Shown here piece after piece: positions 12,725-27,189 of a stretch of 64,000 nt of DNA. The notes under the pieces are model-generated. The model did not search any database and was not told the DNA's origin. It saw nothing but the letters and a program-made list of their open reading frames with translations. A program made the translations under genes and the position numbers. This stretch comes from Beaufortia kweichowensis. Lineage: Eukaryota; Chordata; Actinopteri; Cypriniformes; Gastromyzontidae. The first letter of the stretch is position 1; each line of letters starts with the position of its first letter. The stretch spans positions 1,377,001-1,441,000 of the forward strand of contig CM032802.1 of assembly GCA_019155185.1 (NCBI GenBank), written 5' to 3'.

Positions 12725-12945
12725 TTATATTTTTATGGTTGCAGGAGACGTGCTTCCTGCTGTAGTGGATCTGGGCTGGCGGCAGAGAGGTCGTGGGTTT
12801 AATTCCCGGTATGGGGTGACCTGTGAACTAAGGTACTACAGAGATTTCTTATTGGCATCAAGAGTGAAGGCCTTGACCTCTGGTTTATCCTGGGGGACCA
12901 GCCCATCTGATCAGTATACTGCACATCACTTTAGATAAAAACTCC
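12725..12945 (+). mobile_element. tRNA-derived SINE, degraded
   Basis: The RNA polymerase III B box GGTTTAATTCC lies at 12796-12806, preceded by a GGCAGAGAGGTCGTG tRNA-like stretch. The element ends near CACTTTAGATAAAA, the standard CTTTGGATAAAA tail segment of fish tRNA SINEs. The A box is poorly preserved and no target duplication is clear. It produces no protein; the 75-codon open frame across it is incidental. Confidence 0.6.
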
Positions 12946-14328
12946 TGTTACATAACAAGTAAGCAAGCCTAGCTGATGCTCACCTGTTGTTGCTATGGTA
13001 ATAGAATGCGAGGGATGCTGTGCCTGGTCTGTGGGGAATACAGGGGCATAGATGGATAACTTTGTCAAGGTGTTATGGTAATCGAGGGATTTAAGGTATG
13101 CAGTTTTTTTCAGTATGTTATTTCTTTCAGATAAATCACGGACGCCTCTATAGCAAAATGAAAGGAAATTGTATACTGTCTAAGAAAAGTGCTGTGGCTG
13201 GTAGGGAACAAAATCATTGTCAAAAAATAGCATTGCAAATAGCACACATGCTTCTGATATGAAGCTTTATTACATTATTATATTACAGTTGTTTTATTTT
13301 TGATGATACTAGGATTGTTTAGCTTTTTCATATTACATCTTTGTGACAAACAGGCATTTGTGCCACTGGTAGCATGACGCAGTATTTAAACGTCTGAGTC
13401 TGTCAGTAAAGCTGCGCAGGTTATGATGTGAAGATGTTAAAGCACGTAGTTTGAAGACAAGCAAGTCACTGTTTTCTATCGGCATCAGAAAGAAGTTATG
13501 CTATACGTAATTTTGCACTTCCTAATAACATTACAGGCCGCAAGCAAATTTTCACTCTCTGGTCTTGTCCTGTCCTGACCGAGCAATGAAGATTTGGTGG
13601 CCATGATCCAGTTGTGTATTCTGATATTATAAATATTTCATTGATAAGGTAGATGTTGTGTGAACTTTTTGACTCTTTTAAAGGACATGTGTGTTGACAT
13701 GATGTCTTTCCCTTTGACTTCTGTCTGTCACACAGATACAATTAAGAGAAAGTGAGCGGTGTTTTCTCTGAAGGACCTGCGGTGGTTTAGCTTTTATGAC
13801 AGGCAGTGAAGGTGTGAAAGCACGAATCGATGAGTCTCCTGCAGTTTTAGGGCTTCATTAAAGCTCACCGGCTGATTTGTGAAGACAGAGCCGCTAACAC
13901 AGGTTAACTCGGGTCATCGCAGTCACTTCTATTCTTACAGGCTATATCTGAATATCGTGCGCATGTGAATATGTGTCTGCTGTAAGATGTTCTTTTTGAA
14001 TTTATGTGTTGCACACAAACACACACACCTGAGAACGCTGTAAGTGTAAGGCCACCTGGGCTGTGTGGAAATCAATTTTTGCTCTATCATCTTGAAGTGA
14101 AAACATAATGCCCACATAAGCTTAGATTGTGAAAACCAGACCGTTCTCTCCTCAAAAATGATCATGTCAGCAGAATAATTGGAAATGACCCATCTGAAGT
14201 CTGATAGTGACAGGCGACGCGCGGGGTCGATGCCTCAGTTCGATGAAACTTTCAAGCAAAATCCATCTCCATTTCCCGGCTGTTTAATGGAGATATCCAC
14301 ATTTACTGTACCTGCCCTGAGACTTCTG
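12946..14328. other. No gene seen
   Basis: Mostly unique. Bases 13840-13930 are more CpG-rich than their surroundings, but too short to call an element. No convincing exon was found. Confidence 0.45.
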
Positions 14329-14592
14329 TACACTCTAAAAACACATGTGTTAAAAATAACACAAGATGTGTCTAGTTAGGGACAACACACAGATGTGTTG
14401 TCCCTAACTAGACACATCTTTGTGTTAATCTAAAAACAACACATTTTGTGTTACTTTTAACTCAACTTGTGTTACTTTCAACTCAACATGTGTTGTCCCT
14501 TTTATGTATTTAACACAAAATGACACATTATGTGTTAAACAGCATAACACAAAAAATGTGTTAAAAAATAACACATCCTTTTTTAGAGTGTA
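14329..14592. mobile_element. Fold-back MITE with TACACTCTAAAAA ends
   Basis: The element starts TACACTCTAAAAA at 14329 and ends with the inverse TTTTTTAGAGTGTA at 14592. The interior is dominated by AACACA/TGTGTT phrases in both directions. At 264 bp it carries no ORF of its own. TA is present at both ends, so a TA-targeting element is possible, but the duplication is ambiguous because TA belongs to the repeat itself. Confidence 0.65.
14357..14427. repeat. Near-perfect hairpin inside the MITE
   Basis: Arms 14357-14388 and 14395-14427 pair along their whole length except for one extra A in the right arm, around a 6-base loop (14389-14394). The core of the stem is GTCTAGTTAGGGACAACAC. Such preservation beside otherwise diverged repeats suggests recent gene conversion or a young insertion. 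If transcribed it would make a long RNA hairpin. Confidence 0.7.
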
Positions 14593-16559
14593 TAGGACAC
14601 GTATAGGTTAATAGATTTTTTGGTATAATACTCCTTATGATACGGATAATCCCAGAATTAAGAGATGGTAATGTATCAATTCATTATTTCAGTCTGAAGA
14701 AAGCCTTTAGAACGGTTCACATGAGCTGAATATATAAGACATCATCCATCACGGTATAAAGCTGTTGTGTTGCTTTGCTGTATTACATTGAAACAGACTG
14801 TCAGAGTGATTAGACAATACATACAAACAAGGGATTGGTTTCTCGTTCTAAATGCTTTTAAATTATGCAAATGAAATGATTATGGTCGGTGCGGTTCGTG
14901 TTATTTTTCCCACCACCCTGTGTGTGATATTTATAGCAGATGTTTGGAACGCTGCCATGGAAATCATTTCTAACTTTTCACATTTAGACTTTTAATGGAA
15001 ATTTGTTGTATTCCATCAAGTCGCTGTGTCGTCGTTGACTGCTAAATGGGTTTGATTTACTTTAGTGTACAGGTTATTGTGTTCAAGGCTTAATCAGAAT
15101 TCATAAACCAAAAAGCAGTAAAGCTGTTTTCTAAAATTCATTTGGCCTTCTTACACAATACTGATTCGGTTGCAGTCGCAAGCTTTATCTATAGATGTAA
15201 CCCAAAAGTCACAGTCATTTAGATCATTTATGAAGGATCATTATAAACTAGATTTTTGGAGTTTGTGTGTTTAACTTGCTTTGACAGTTTGGTGGATAAT
15301 TGACAGGGTAATTTAGATGTTTAAGTAATCCGAGTGGTTGCTAGATTTCTATGTTTTGTATTCCTGGAGTAACATTTGCTGTCTCAAGCCTGTACAATAT
15401 TCTGGTCAGCTAAATGCCTAAATGTAAATGTAAATATGAACCTAATTCTGCCCTCAGGTGAGGTTTCTTTGCTTTATTAAAAGCTAGACATCCTCACACA
15501 ATCTCAAGTATAATTTATGAAGTTAAGTACTTTGAGGATTTGGATTTTGTTTAGATGCCTAATCCTCGGTTTCAGCAATAGTCCTCTTGGTAAACACTGT
15601 AAAGAAGTGATCAAAGCTTATTGAATGTCAATCAAAGTGTTCACAAACTAGAATATAGACAACCCTGGGAGAGTTTTGCGAATAATAGACTCGCATAACA
15701 TCATTTTGTAAACAGGAAGTTCATGATGTTTTTCTTAAATGTGTTTTTAGGAACAGCATGTGTTCGATCTCTGTGTGTGTTTTGAAGTCAGTAACCTGTT
15801 TGTGTTTTAATCTCTTGAATTCATTCATGCGGTGTTCGATACAGTCATAAGTCCTTGAACTCATGTTCAGATGCACACACCTGAATGGCCAGATAACGCT
15901 GCATTATCATAAAACCCTGCGTACGGCCACATTACCATAGTGATGTCACGGAGGACGGTCAATATCAGACTTTGAAAGCATTGCAGAGGGCATGTTAACC
16001 TGAGGATGAGTTGCTGATGGATAATTCAGCAGTGGAACAATATTGACACAGTTAAATATTATTTATAGTGTTTTACAAAGGGCTGTGTTTAATCAGAGAA
16101 TTGGGACATGGAAACACAGATGGGCGTTTGAGTGCAAATACTTGATTTACTTAAAGAAACAGACAAAAGGAAAATCTGTGTGCAAGATAACAAACAGTTT
16201 GGCAACATGGCATGTGTTTCAGCAGAAATGAGTTAACGCCCTTTTCTGTATTGCTTAATTAAATATTTTAAATTTAAGAAAATATTCAACAAAAAGTCAT
16301 TTTGTTAATCACATTGTGAAACTGTTCAGGTAATAGCTAAAACCTAGAAATAGATTAAGCCTAGTTCTGAACATAAAAAGATTTTAGTGCTAGATCATCA
16401 ATTATTCTGTAATTTAATCTAGGACAGACTTATTGCGTGTCTAGAGGCCTGTAAAACAGCCGTCAGGTTCCAGTGTAAGGCCTACATTTTCAAATCTCTC
16501 TGGATACCAAAAATAAAAAGGGAAAATGATAACTGACTTTCTTCTAGAGATGCAATAAA
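14593..16559. other. Mostly featureless, with a SINE tail at 15408-15435
   Basis: No gene is seen. A short GCTAAATGCCTAAATGTAAA stretch beginning at 15408 matches the 3' tail of fish tRNA-derived SINEs. No body is recognisable upstream, so this is either a truncated copy or a relic. The rest is unique AT-rich DNA. Confidence 0.4.
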
Positions 16560-16980
16560 GCGTCTGCAGATGTCAGAAAAGCAGCCATTTGTTTCGCACG
16601 GACGCCAGCTCGCTATGTTATATTCTCCTTCTGTTTTCAGTCTGACCAGATTTGATTCTCCTTTCCAAGGCGCCCGAGTGGCTTAGCTTATTCTGCAAAA
16701 CAAATCTCAAATCCTCAGATACGGTTTACGCTTTGGTGCGGATGTGAACTGAAGGTTGGAGATGTGTCAGAATATGGCCAGGCTCGGAGATGAATCGAGA
16801 GATGACTGTAGAAGATATGAAGGAGTCGCCGCTGATGACAGCCAGAATCATGCTGCCGTATTAATTATTTTGTATTCTGCTTGATCGCCGTGTATTGATT
16901 TGTGAAATGAATTGCCAACCCGGAGCTTCTTCAGGAGCATGACACGGGAGATTAGGGGAATGTCAAAACCTTGTGTGATC
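16560..16980. promoter_or_regulatory. Enhancer-like unique block
   Basis: GC content and CpG density rise relative to flanks, there is no repeat texture, and no frame is open throughout. It holds homeodomain-type cores such as TTAATTATTTTGTATTC (about 16861). Blocks like this in fish gene deserts are often conserved non-coding elements. Conservation cannot be assessed here, so the call is by appearance only. Confidence 0.3.
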
Positions 16981-18529
16981 TCTGAGGCAAGAAGTTTGAA
17001 GATGTTAACTGAGCCTTCTCAGCAAAAATATGCATCTGATGGTCAAATCTCATTCTAAGAATGATTTTTAAGGACTGTGATAAACGGGCAGTTTTGCTAA
17101 GCGGAAGAGATAGTCTGAGAAAATGAAGGAAAGCTTTGCTTCATGATTACGTAACTTGGTATGTTGTAAATGTAAATAAAGGTCAAAATTCATATCCATA
17201 ATCTTTGCCTCTATATCACCATTTCTGCTTGAAACATAAAATTGCAGTTTATTTTACATGCTTTTATTTATGCGTGTTGAAGTCAAATGATGTCAAACTG
17301 ACATTTTATACAAAGTCTTATTTACTTAGATCAATAGTCAATCAGTATTTTAATCTTATCATTGTGAATAATTTGTTTTATTTGTCCCAAGTTTTTCGCT
17401 ATTTTTAGCTCGTTCCCCTCCTGGACCGCTACAATACATTAAAAGGCTAAGATCAGGTAAAAAGATGTTTAACTCTGCTTTGCTCATGCACCCCAAAATG
17501 TATAAGTACAGATTGTAATTTTTAACAAGCGAGCACATCAGGACAGCAGAAATACTGATGTGATTTTACATCCTGATCTCAGGTGACCCTTATTAGATGC
17601 CATTACCAAACAAGTCCGGGTTCAGGATTTTTTTTAATCGACAATCAGCTGTTTCATTATTGCTCAGAGTTCTTTACAATAATTCTATATTTAATGTTTC
17701 CCTGACAGATGAAGCCGTGTGTAAGAGATACATTAGCGGTGAAAACACACACACACACATACATACACATGCTGTTTTTGAGTTGTTGAACTGTTACCTG
17801 TGCTTGTGTTTGTAGTTATTAATCACTCCTGTATGTTTGCTGTGAAGGGCAAAGGCTTTTGTTTATTTCAGAAATGGGAAATGCTGTGGAAAGATTTGTC
17901 ATTGTGTCACGGTCAAGGTTGAGTGTGAGAGGAAGCGAGAACAGAACGAGACACAGCTTACTAACATGGGCAGCTTGATTTGATCTGAGGCCACCGGAGA
18001 GAAATATATTACTGTAGATAAGCAGACATTTATGGTAAGAAATAAAATCTGTTCTTGTATTTTTAGAACATTTCTCAAATAACTTTTTTTTAACTGTGTG
18101 CAATACCTCACATCATGCAAGCACATTTTGAGATCATATGACCAGACCAGAATATCATAAAGACTTACAGGGATGGACACTTTGGACCAGTAAGCAACAA
18201 CCTGAAACATTCTGCTGGTTATTTTCACATGCATCACCGCAGACACTTTCTTGAAAATGTAAAAATCTATTTTTACTTCTGTAACCTCACATTCATTTAT
18301 GCTGGCGGTATGAAATGAGTACATTAGCATTTAAACCTGCATAACCTTGAAGATTTCCAACTTTTTAATACGACCTCTTTTCCATATTTTAACAGCATAT
18401 TTTACTGCTTTTCTGCAGTTTCTCAAGCTTTCCTATGATGGGTGGTTTGAAGTATTTAAAGATTGCAGGGGAAATGAATGGTAACTGACTCTGACATCAG
18501 CAAGACTCAAAAGCACAAACTTATGGGAA
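16981..18529. other. No gene seen; short CA repeat
   Basis: A CA dinucleotide tract with CATA interruptions lies at 17745-17768. The minus-strand 17899-18330 frame of 143 codons is the second longest non-repetitive frame in the window. It has no recognised domain, its codon use looks non-coding, and it overlaps another open frame. Confidence 0.4.
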
Positions 18530-18920
18530 GGATTTTGCCCGCGGTGGTTTTGGCTTTGCCGCTCTAACAATGCAGCCCATTAATGGAACTAAATTATTTT
18601 TCCATTACAGATAAGCCTCCATGTGCTCGCCCAACCCGCGTCCAGCAACCGAGCGTGAGCAATTAAAACTTGCTATGACATCTGCCAACCCCGCTGTCTT
18701 GTGAAAGATGAGGGTACCGCGGTACTGCAGCGAGGTGACCTTCGCTTTACCCCCGTTGGATATGAAGTGCCTCCGTGCATGTTTATAAACTCAAACCGTC
18801 GCTAACGATGACCGGACGGCAACCTTTTGACGTAATGGCAATCACCTAATAACTTTGTTGTTTTGGTACCTGAGGGTTATTAAGCGTGAAACATCAGGGT
18901 GAAGTGAGCAGACGTGGCCC
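18530..18920. promoter_or_regulatory. Enhancer-like unique block
   Basis: This is a GC-richer, CpG-bearing, non-repetitive stretch with TAAT cores (CCCATTAATGG near 18577, TCCATTACAG near 18601) and a CRE-like TGACGTAA near 18828. Stops occur in all frames. It is interpreted as a possible conserved regulatory element; this is an inference from composition. Confidence 0.3.
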
Positions 18921-19989
18921 GCGGGCAAAAGACCCAAATACAGATTGCTTTGAAACGTAATGTTGTTTTGGAAACTTTGTTAACTAGAAAAAGTTGAACA
19001 AAATTACGTTTTCCAGAGAGCCGAGCCTGAATGCAAATGACCTCGCTGTGTGAAAGTTAGGCATTTAATGTTATGGCAAGATAAATATTAAATAAACTTA
19101 ACAGCTCAAATCATTTTTTATGTAACTCGTTAGAAATGAATGTTTTCCTTTTTAAACCTAAAATACGTAATATTTTATACAATTTTATAGTATTACATAA
19201 CTCTTTGTATGTAAGATCACACAGTAGTCCCAGACAGTATTTTACAGCTTTAAAGATGTCTGATGTCATTGCATTAGATCACACAGGTGTCCTAACAGGT
19301 GTAGCTCATCACAGTATATATATGTTGAACTAATATTTGACAAACAAAAAGTGTCTAAATTTAATCATCTTTTATAAATCAATCTTTAGTACTTTTGAAA
19401 CTTTTGAAACAAAATGTCTTCTTTGCAAAGTATATTTCTGCTATATTCATTTAACATAGAAATGAAAGTTAATAGAAAGATAGAAAGTTAATAGAAAGTT
19501 TAATATTTAGTTTTTCTAATGCAATGACATTCAGACATTTCTGTTTGTAAATTCTGGTTTGTTTTAATGTCCCACATGAATGTAAATAAAACGCTGGAAA
19601 TCCAAACACGGGATGATTCATAGCAGACGTGTCGTCGGTGCTCTTCTGCTGTGAGTCATCCCAATCAATTTCAATTTGTGCTTTTGCAGATTTGTGATTA
19701 AATGAATTAACCTACTCTATTAGATATATAAAGTACTGCCTGAAATTATTGAACAGATAACAAAATATTATGTCTTGTCTTTTCGCAACAATTGTGGCCT
19801 AATAGGAGTAATGGAGAATCAAGAGTCTGTTAAGTGCATGCAGGCCATGTATCTGATACACAGATTAATATTTTTGAAGCCTTGACCTTCAGACTTTATG
19901 CTTTTTAGTAAAAGACACTCTGTGGGTTTTTCCCATTTGTCTGATAGCACATGAAGGCAGGAAAAGCTCATAATACACACCTTATGAAT
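18921..19989. other. No gene seen
   Basis: AT-rich sequence with a small imperfect local repeat of AAAGTTAATAGAAAG at about 19466-19503. Nothing else was recognised. Confidence 0.45.
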
Positions 19990-20480
19990 CAGGCGGATGT
20001 TTGCCCTTCACTCTTTACTTCCTGGACAGATCCAGCTAATTGGCCGGTTCCTCATCAGTCTTCTGATTGGATAACGCTTTGGCAAGAGTCCTGGCCCGTT
20101 CTCGCTCTGCCCGAGACCGAGGTCATGCTAATGAGGCAGAGAGCAGATCGTCTTTCTGCGTCCTCTCTTAGCTCCGCTTTCTAATGCAGAGAGATGCCTG
20201 ACCAGCTGGCATGCCCGTGTACAACTGCTGCTGATTAGAAAAATGCCTCTTAGACGCGAGCAGATACCGGGATGAAATAAGCGTTAATGAGGTAGGAGAA
20301 GACCGAGGATGAAGAGATGAGAGGGATGAGAAGAGGCGCTTTTAAGAGGCTTTGAGTTTGGTCCGTGATTGTCAGGCGGTCTTCTCCTGCAGGCAGAACC
20401 GACTGTAGTTCCTCGGCCCTCGAGTTCATAACATCAGAACGCTGCCAGCTTTCTTTACTTGTGTGCTTTGGTCTCGGCTC
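19990..20480. promoter_or_regulatory. Enhancer-like unique block
   Basis: CpG-bearing sequence with two CCAAT-type cores (CTAATTGGCC near 20035 and TGATTGGATA near 20064), a TGCTAATGAG homeodomain-type core and a GAGACCGAGG stretch. A 77-codon frame crosses it (19951-20184, + strand) but has no domain. It resembles a conserved non-coding element. Confidence 0.3.
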
Positions 20481-23759
<3,279 letters not shown>

Positions 23760-23762
23760 AGG

Positions 23763-23955
23763 CACCAAATGAGCCAGGACCACAACTCTTACCCCTGTAA
23801 AAAGAAAAGGTGCCCGACGGCTCTCAAAGACAAAGATAAATTCAGCAGAAATCCATGTTACACTAGAGAGTCGACTTCAAGGGTCATTGGAAAACCGCGT
23901 ATATTAATCTATCTAGAGAAACTAAGAGAGAAACGTACGGATACAAAAGAAGAGG
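23763..23955 (+). other. Weak candidate exon
   Basis: A pyrimidine-rich acceptor ends in CTTTCTTTAG at 23760-23761. It is followed by a frame open from ATG 23769, rich in lysine and arginine, which reaches a GAAGAG|GTTTGT boundary near 23955. The donor is poor (GTTTGT) and the encoded stretch matches nothing I recognise, so this may be chance. Confidence 0.15.
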
Positions 23956-24199
23956 TTTGTGTTTTTGTCAGACAATTGCATTGTAAAAGTTGTTACATTT
24001 ACAGACTTTCATTATCGCAAAGAATAGTGTGCATTGTCTTGGTGATATTCTTTCTCTGAATAGCTGGAACATCCCAGTGCTCAGCATCAGCTTCCTGATT
24101 GCATAACTCAAAGAAAGACATTAAATGAAGGGAACGTGCAAAAGTGTTTGTCACCATCTGTGAGTTTAACTTTGTGAGGTTGAAGTAGGATTGAGAGCG

Positions 24200-24510
24200 C
24201 TGCACCTATCGGTATGTTTCTGAGGACGTTGTGTTAGTCTCTGCTTTGAATTGCCCCTCTAATAGATTCTTGATGAACTGAAAATGGAATTGCCGCGTGG
24301 ACAGTGTCTATGAATGCATCTGCGCTGGCAGGAGCAATTGCACCTCGCAAAGGCTGGTAATTTCACGGGTTATCTTCTCCTTTGATCCTGCCTGGTTGTC
24401 TATATTTGATCTTTTCCCATTACGTGAAGCACAGAGCTGTCTGTTTAATCATGTGTCGGCCTGTTATGGGGCGCTGTTGAAGAACAGACTGCAGAGAATT
24501 TATTGAATGT
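24200..24510. promoter_or_regulatory. Enhancer-like unique block
   Basis: Raised GC and CpG relative to flanks, a palindromic GCAATTGC core near 24334, several CCTTTGATCC-type TCF/LEF-like cores, and stops in most frames. A 69-codon frame (24297-24506) covers part of it without a domain. Interpreted as a possible conserved non-coding element. Confidence 0.28.
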
Positions 24511-24754
24511 ATACTACAGGAGAGCCGCTGTCCTGCAGAGTTTAACTCTAACTTTAATCAAACACCACCTGCCTGAAATTTTAAAAAGCCTGATTTGCTG
24601 GTTCAGATGTGTTTAATAAAGCTGAAATCTGAAGGATATGGTATATTGACAGTGTCAAGCACTAACAGATGTGTTCTTTATGTAGTGCACTATGATTCAT
24701 GCTATATTTTGTACACGACAATGAGATAACAGCATTGTCAAATGATCTTTATTG

Positions 24755-24925
24755 ACACAGAAGTGACTGAACACGCTTTATTATTCATGTCAGGTCAGTA
24801 GTTGGCGATGTCTCTTTCTCTCAATGCGCATGCACTTCATGTCATCATTTTCACAAAATTCACGTTTTTTGTGTACAATTATTGTTTTCAAAAACCTTTA
24901 CTTTGATGGTCAAGATCTGATATAA
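24755..24925. repeat. Possible interspersed repeat (GTTTTCAAAAACC type)
   Basis: The phrases TCAGTAGTTGGCGATGTC, TGCGCATGC and GTTTTCAAAAACC are ones I associate with a family common in cyprinid genomes that also seems present at 47.9-48.15 kb. The two window copies represent different parts of the family, so the link is from memory rather than from alignment. Confidence 0.3.
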
Positions 24926-25389
24926 ATGCAATGAGTTATGATCAAACATTGATCTAGTATTGTGTTTTTTGTGTGTTTGTGTACATGCTTCTTTTACCAA
25001 CTCTTTGTTGACTTCGATAGACAGATTTTAAGTATTTTTTTCTAATTACAGTTCTTCACATCAGAATATGAAAGCAGAAGGATGTTGTCACACTGAAATC
25101 CAGAAAAGAATAATGAGGTAAAGACAAAAGATACGACCCCTCCCTTGCACATTAGAGCCACTGGGGGGCGATGTATCAGGGCCCAGGTGTTCTGACATTT
25201 GGGAGTAAAGACACCGCAAGCATCTGCTTTTTTCTCTTTCTTTTCTGTAGAGGAAATGAAAATATTAGGTGGAAACGGGGATGTGTGATAAATTTGTCTC
25301 CCAGGTAGAGAGCACCAGCTGTTCTTTTTTCTCGAGTGCCGTGCTTGATAACTCGGCCGCATCTAAACTGATTAGTCCGCTATGAACAC

Positions 25390-25690
25390 TTGTTCTGTAC
25401 CGCTTCGTCCTCGTGTGCTTCAGACTTATTATGGAGAAGAGAAAGAGAGGCGGCGCAGACAATGAGCTGCTGGTGCAGATGGTCGGCTGACCTGCTGGAG
25501 GCCCGAGCGTCCACAGATGAGAGTGTTTGTGCTCAGATCCTGTAATTGCTTATTAGAGTCAAACTGCACCCGATGCGGCCCTGCGCTGTCATAAATAAAG
25601 TGAGAGAGAGAATGAGCGAGAAATGAAGATGCCAAATTCAAGTCCCTCTCATTATGACGGATGGATGGATCGCCTCGGCGGATGTCAGCT
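25390..25690. promoter_or_regulatory. CpG-bearing enhancer-like block
   Basis: Contains GGCGGCGCAGAC, GCCCGAGCGTCC and GCACCCGATGCGGCC, clearly more CpG-dense than its surroundings. An ATG at 25431 opens a 19-codon frame only. It is not repetitive. Possible conserved regulatory element or unmethylated island. Confidence 0.28.
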
Positions 25691-26278
25691 TGAATATACA
25701 GTCGCACTAATCTAGAGAGAGTAAGAAGGAAACAACAACAACAAAGAGATTCTTAGTGATGGTAAGAAAAATAAAAGCTTAGTGGAAGGAGGATAAAAGA
25801 TGCCCTGTGGCAGGAAGAAATGATTGAGGTGTGGCTATTAAAAGATCATTTTACCCTGTAAAACCAGTTTCTTGACAGATGCAATAAGACCTAGATCTAG
25901 ATTGTGAAATAAATCCAGTCAGGCGTTTTGTTAAATGAACTACCGTGCAAAGGTTCAAATAATGAAAAGGCTTCTTATTTACCCAAATCGCGGCAGAACT
26001 GCACCGGCTTGTATTTGAGATAAGCGCCTATAGAGACATTAATTTAGTGTTGAGGATGTTCAAGCATGACAGTAGGAGGTTACCACATTATATTGCTTTT
26101 ATTTATAATTAATTTGAATGTGTTTAACAAATCATTAAAAAAACATTAAAACGAAGCATTGATGTAAATGACAGCAATGGGCAGAACAATATAGGCTAAG
26201 TTACCGCTAAAATCCATCTAGCATATGAACTTTAATTTGCCGCCCCTTAAACATATCAACAAGAAAGAATGAAGGCTA

Positions 26279-26740
26279 CCCTGTAAAACAACTTCATGTG
26301 ATGAAAATTACTCTATTCATCACTATCATCATCCCCACGATCCTCAATTACAAGTTCATTGGCTAATTCCTCCTCCACGTCGCTCTCCTCCACTTCTCCC
26401 CCTCTCCAGCCTCCGCTAACTCTGCTCTGCCTTTGCTTGCATCTAACAGCTCTCGCCCAGATGCACCGCGGCTCTCCCTCTTTGAAACAATGGATAAGGT
26501 GATCCTCACTTCCCATCAGAAGCTACTGTCAGGCCACATACCTAAGGATAACATGTTAATGAAATATATTATCTCCTCTTTCTCCCTATGCTTTCTCTCC
26601 GCACGCAAGCATGTTTCTTAAAAACAGACCAGGCCTCTATTTGAGACCGGCCTTTATTTACTCCAAACCTGTCGTCACACCAGGCGTTTAAAAGAGACAG
26701 GCGTCTATTTGGGACTCGGCTATTATTTGAAGTTTTACGG
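26279..26740 (-). mobile_element. Internally deleted pogo/Tigger-like DNA transposon
   Basis: The ends are inverted relatives. The low end reads CCTGTAAAACAACTTCA from 26279; the high end reads, on the minus strand, CCGTAAAACTTCAAATAATA from 26740. Both are flanked by TA (26277-26278 and 26741-26742), the target of Tc1/mariner-pogo elements. Between them are the sub-terminal CTATTTGAGACC/CTATTTGGGACT repeats and the end of a transposase frame. At 462 bp most of the roughly 1.5-2 kb transposase gene is missing, so the copy is dead but could be mobilised in trans. Confidence 0.65.
26313..26516 (-). pseudogene. C-terminal remnant of a pogo/Tigger-type (jerky/CENP-B-like) transposase
   Basis: The 67-codon minus-strand frame begins with GSEDHLIHCFKEGEP, similar to the segment near the end of fish Tigger-family DDE transposases. 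It closes in an acidic tail (VEEELANELVIED...DDDSDE) before its stop at 26313. The helix-turn-helix and DDE catalytic regions are absent: upstream of 26516 the frame meets stops and then the terminal sub-repeats. The ATG used is internal and not a true start. Family assignment is from recalled resemblance. Confidence 0.5.
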
Positions 26741-26854
26741 TATGTTTGCAGTTTAGGTTGAATATCCGATTTTGAAAAGACTTCTTATCTTTGCTGTCAT
26801 GTTTCTTTAGGTTTGAGTTTCCTGATGTTGTATGTGTTAAAACAATAATTCCTG

Positions 26855-26995
26855 GTTTTATGGTAAACTCAATGCCTTAATGTTGTGGTGTTGTGGGTGG
26901 ATACAAAGTGTGGGTGAATAGTCAAAGTTAAAAGAGCAAACCCTTGAATTTCTGTCTATAATATTTGAAGTATTATACTGTTTCTCTTTTTTATC
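26855..26995 (+). repeat. Interspersed repeat with GGTGTTGTGGGTGG core, copy 1
   Basis: Shares an ordered series of phrases with 28185-28365: CCTG-TTTT-TGG-AAACTCA-TGCC, then TGGTGTTGTGGGTGG, then AGTCAAAGTTA-AGAG and CCCTTGAATTTCTGT. This copy lacks the middle repeated GGATGTTCTGGGTGG portion. It is an old non-coding family of unknown class. Confidence 0.5.
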
Positions 26996-27189
26996 AAATG
27001 TATTTTTTCCTGTTATAAGCACAACAAGAATAAGCAGATTTTATTAAACCGTACAAAAATGAATGTGTTATTTTGGATTATGCTATTGTTATTTAGTACA
27101 GTAATGCTTTTTTAATAGACATGCTGTTTTTGTTTCACCGTGATCCGTTTTATTCTTCGTAAGTTTTAGTAATGAGCCAGATCACCTTG

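Noticed and set aside
12711..12938. Possible tRNA gene at 12.75-12.82 kb
   Set aside because: A B box is present but the acceptor stem, anticodon arm and A box do not form; the downstream TTTAGATAAAA tail marks it as a SINE.
17899..18330. 143-codon minus-strand frame
   Set aside because: No domain, overlapping open frame in another phase, and no promoter or splice context; a frame this long can arise by chance once in a window this size.
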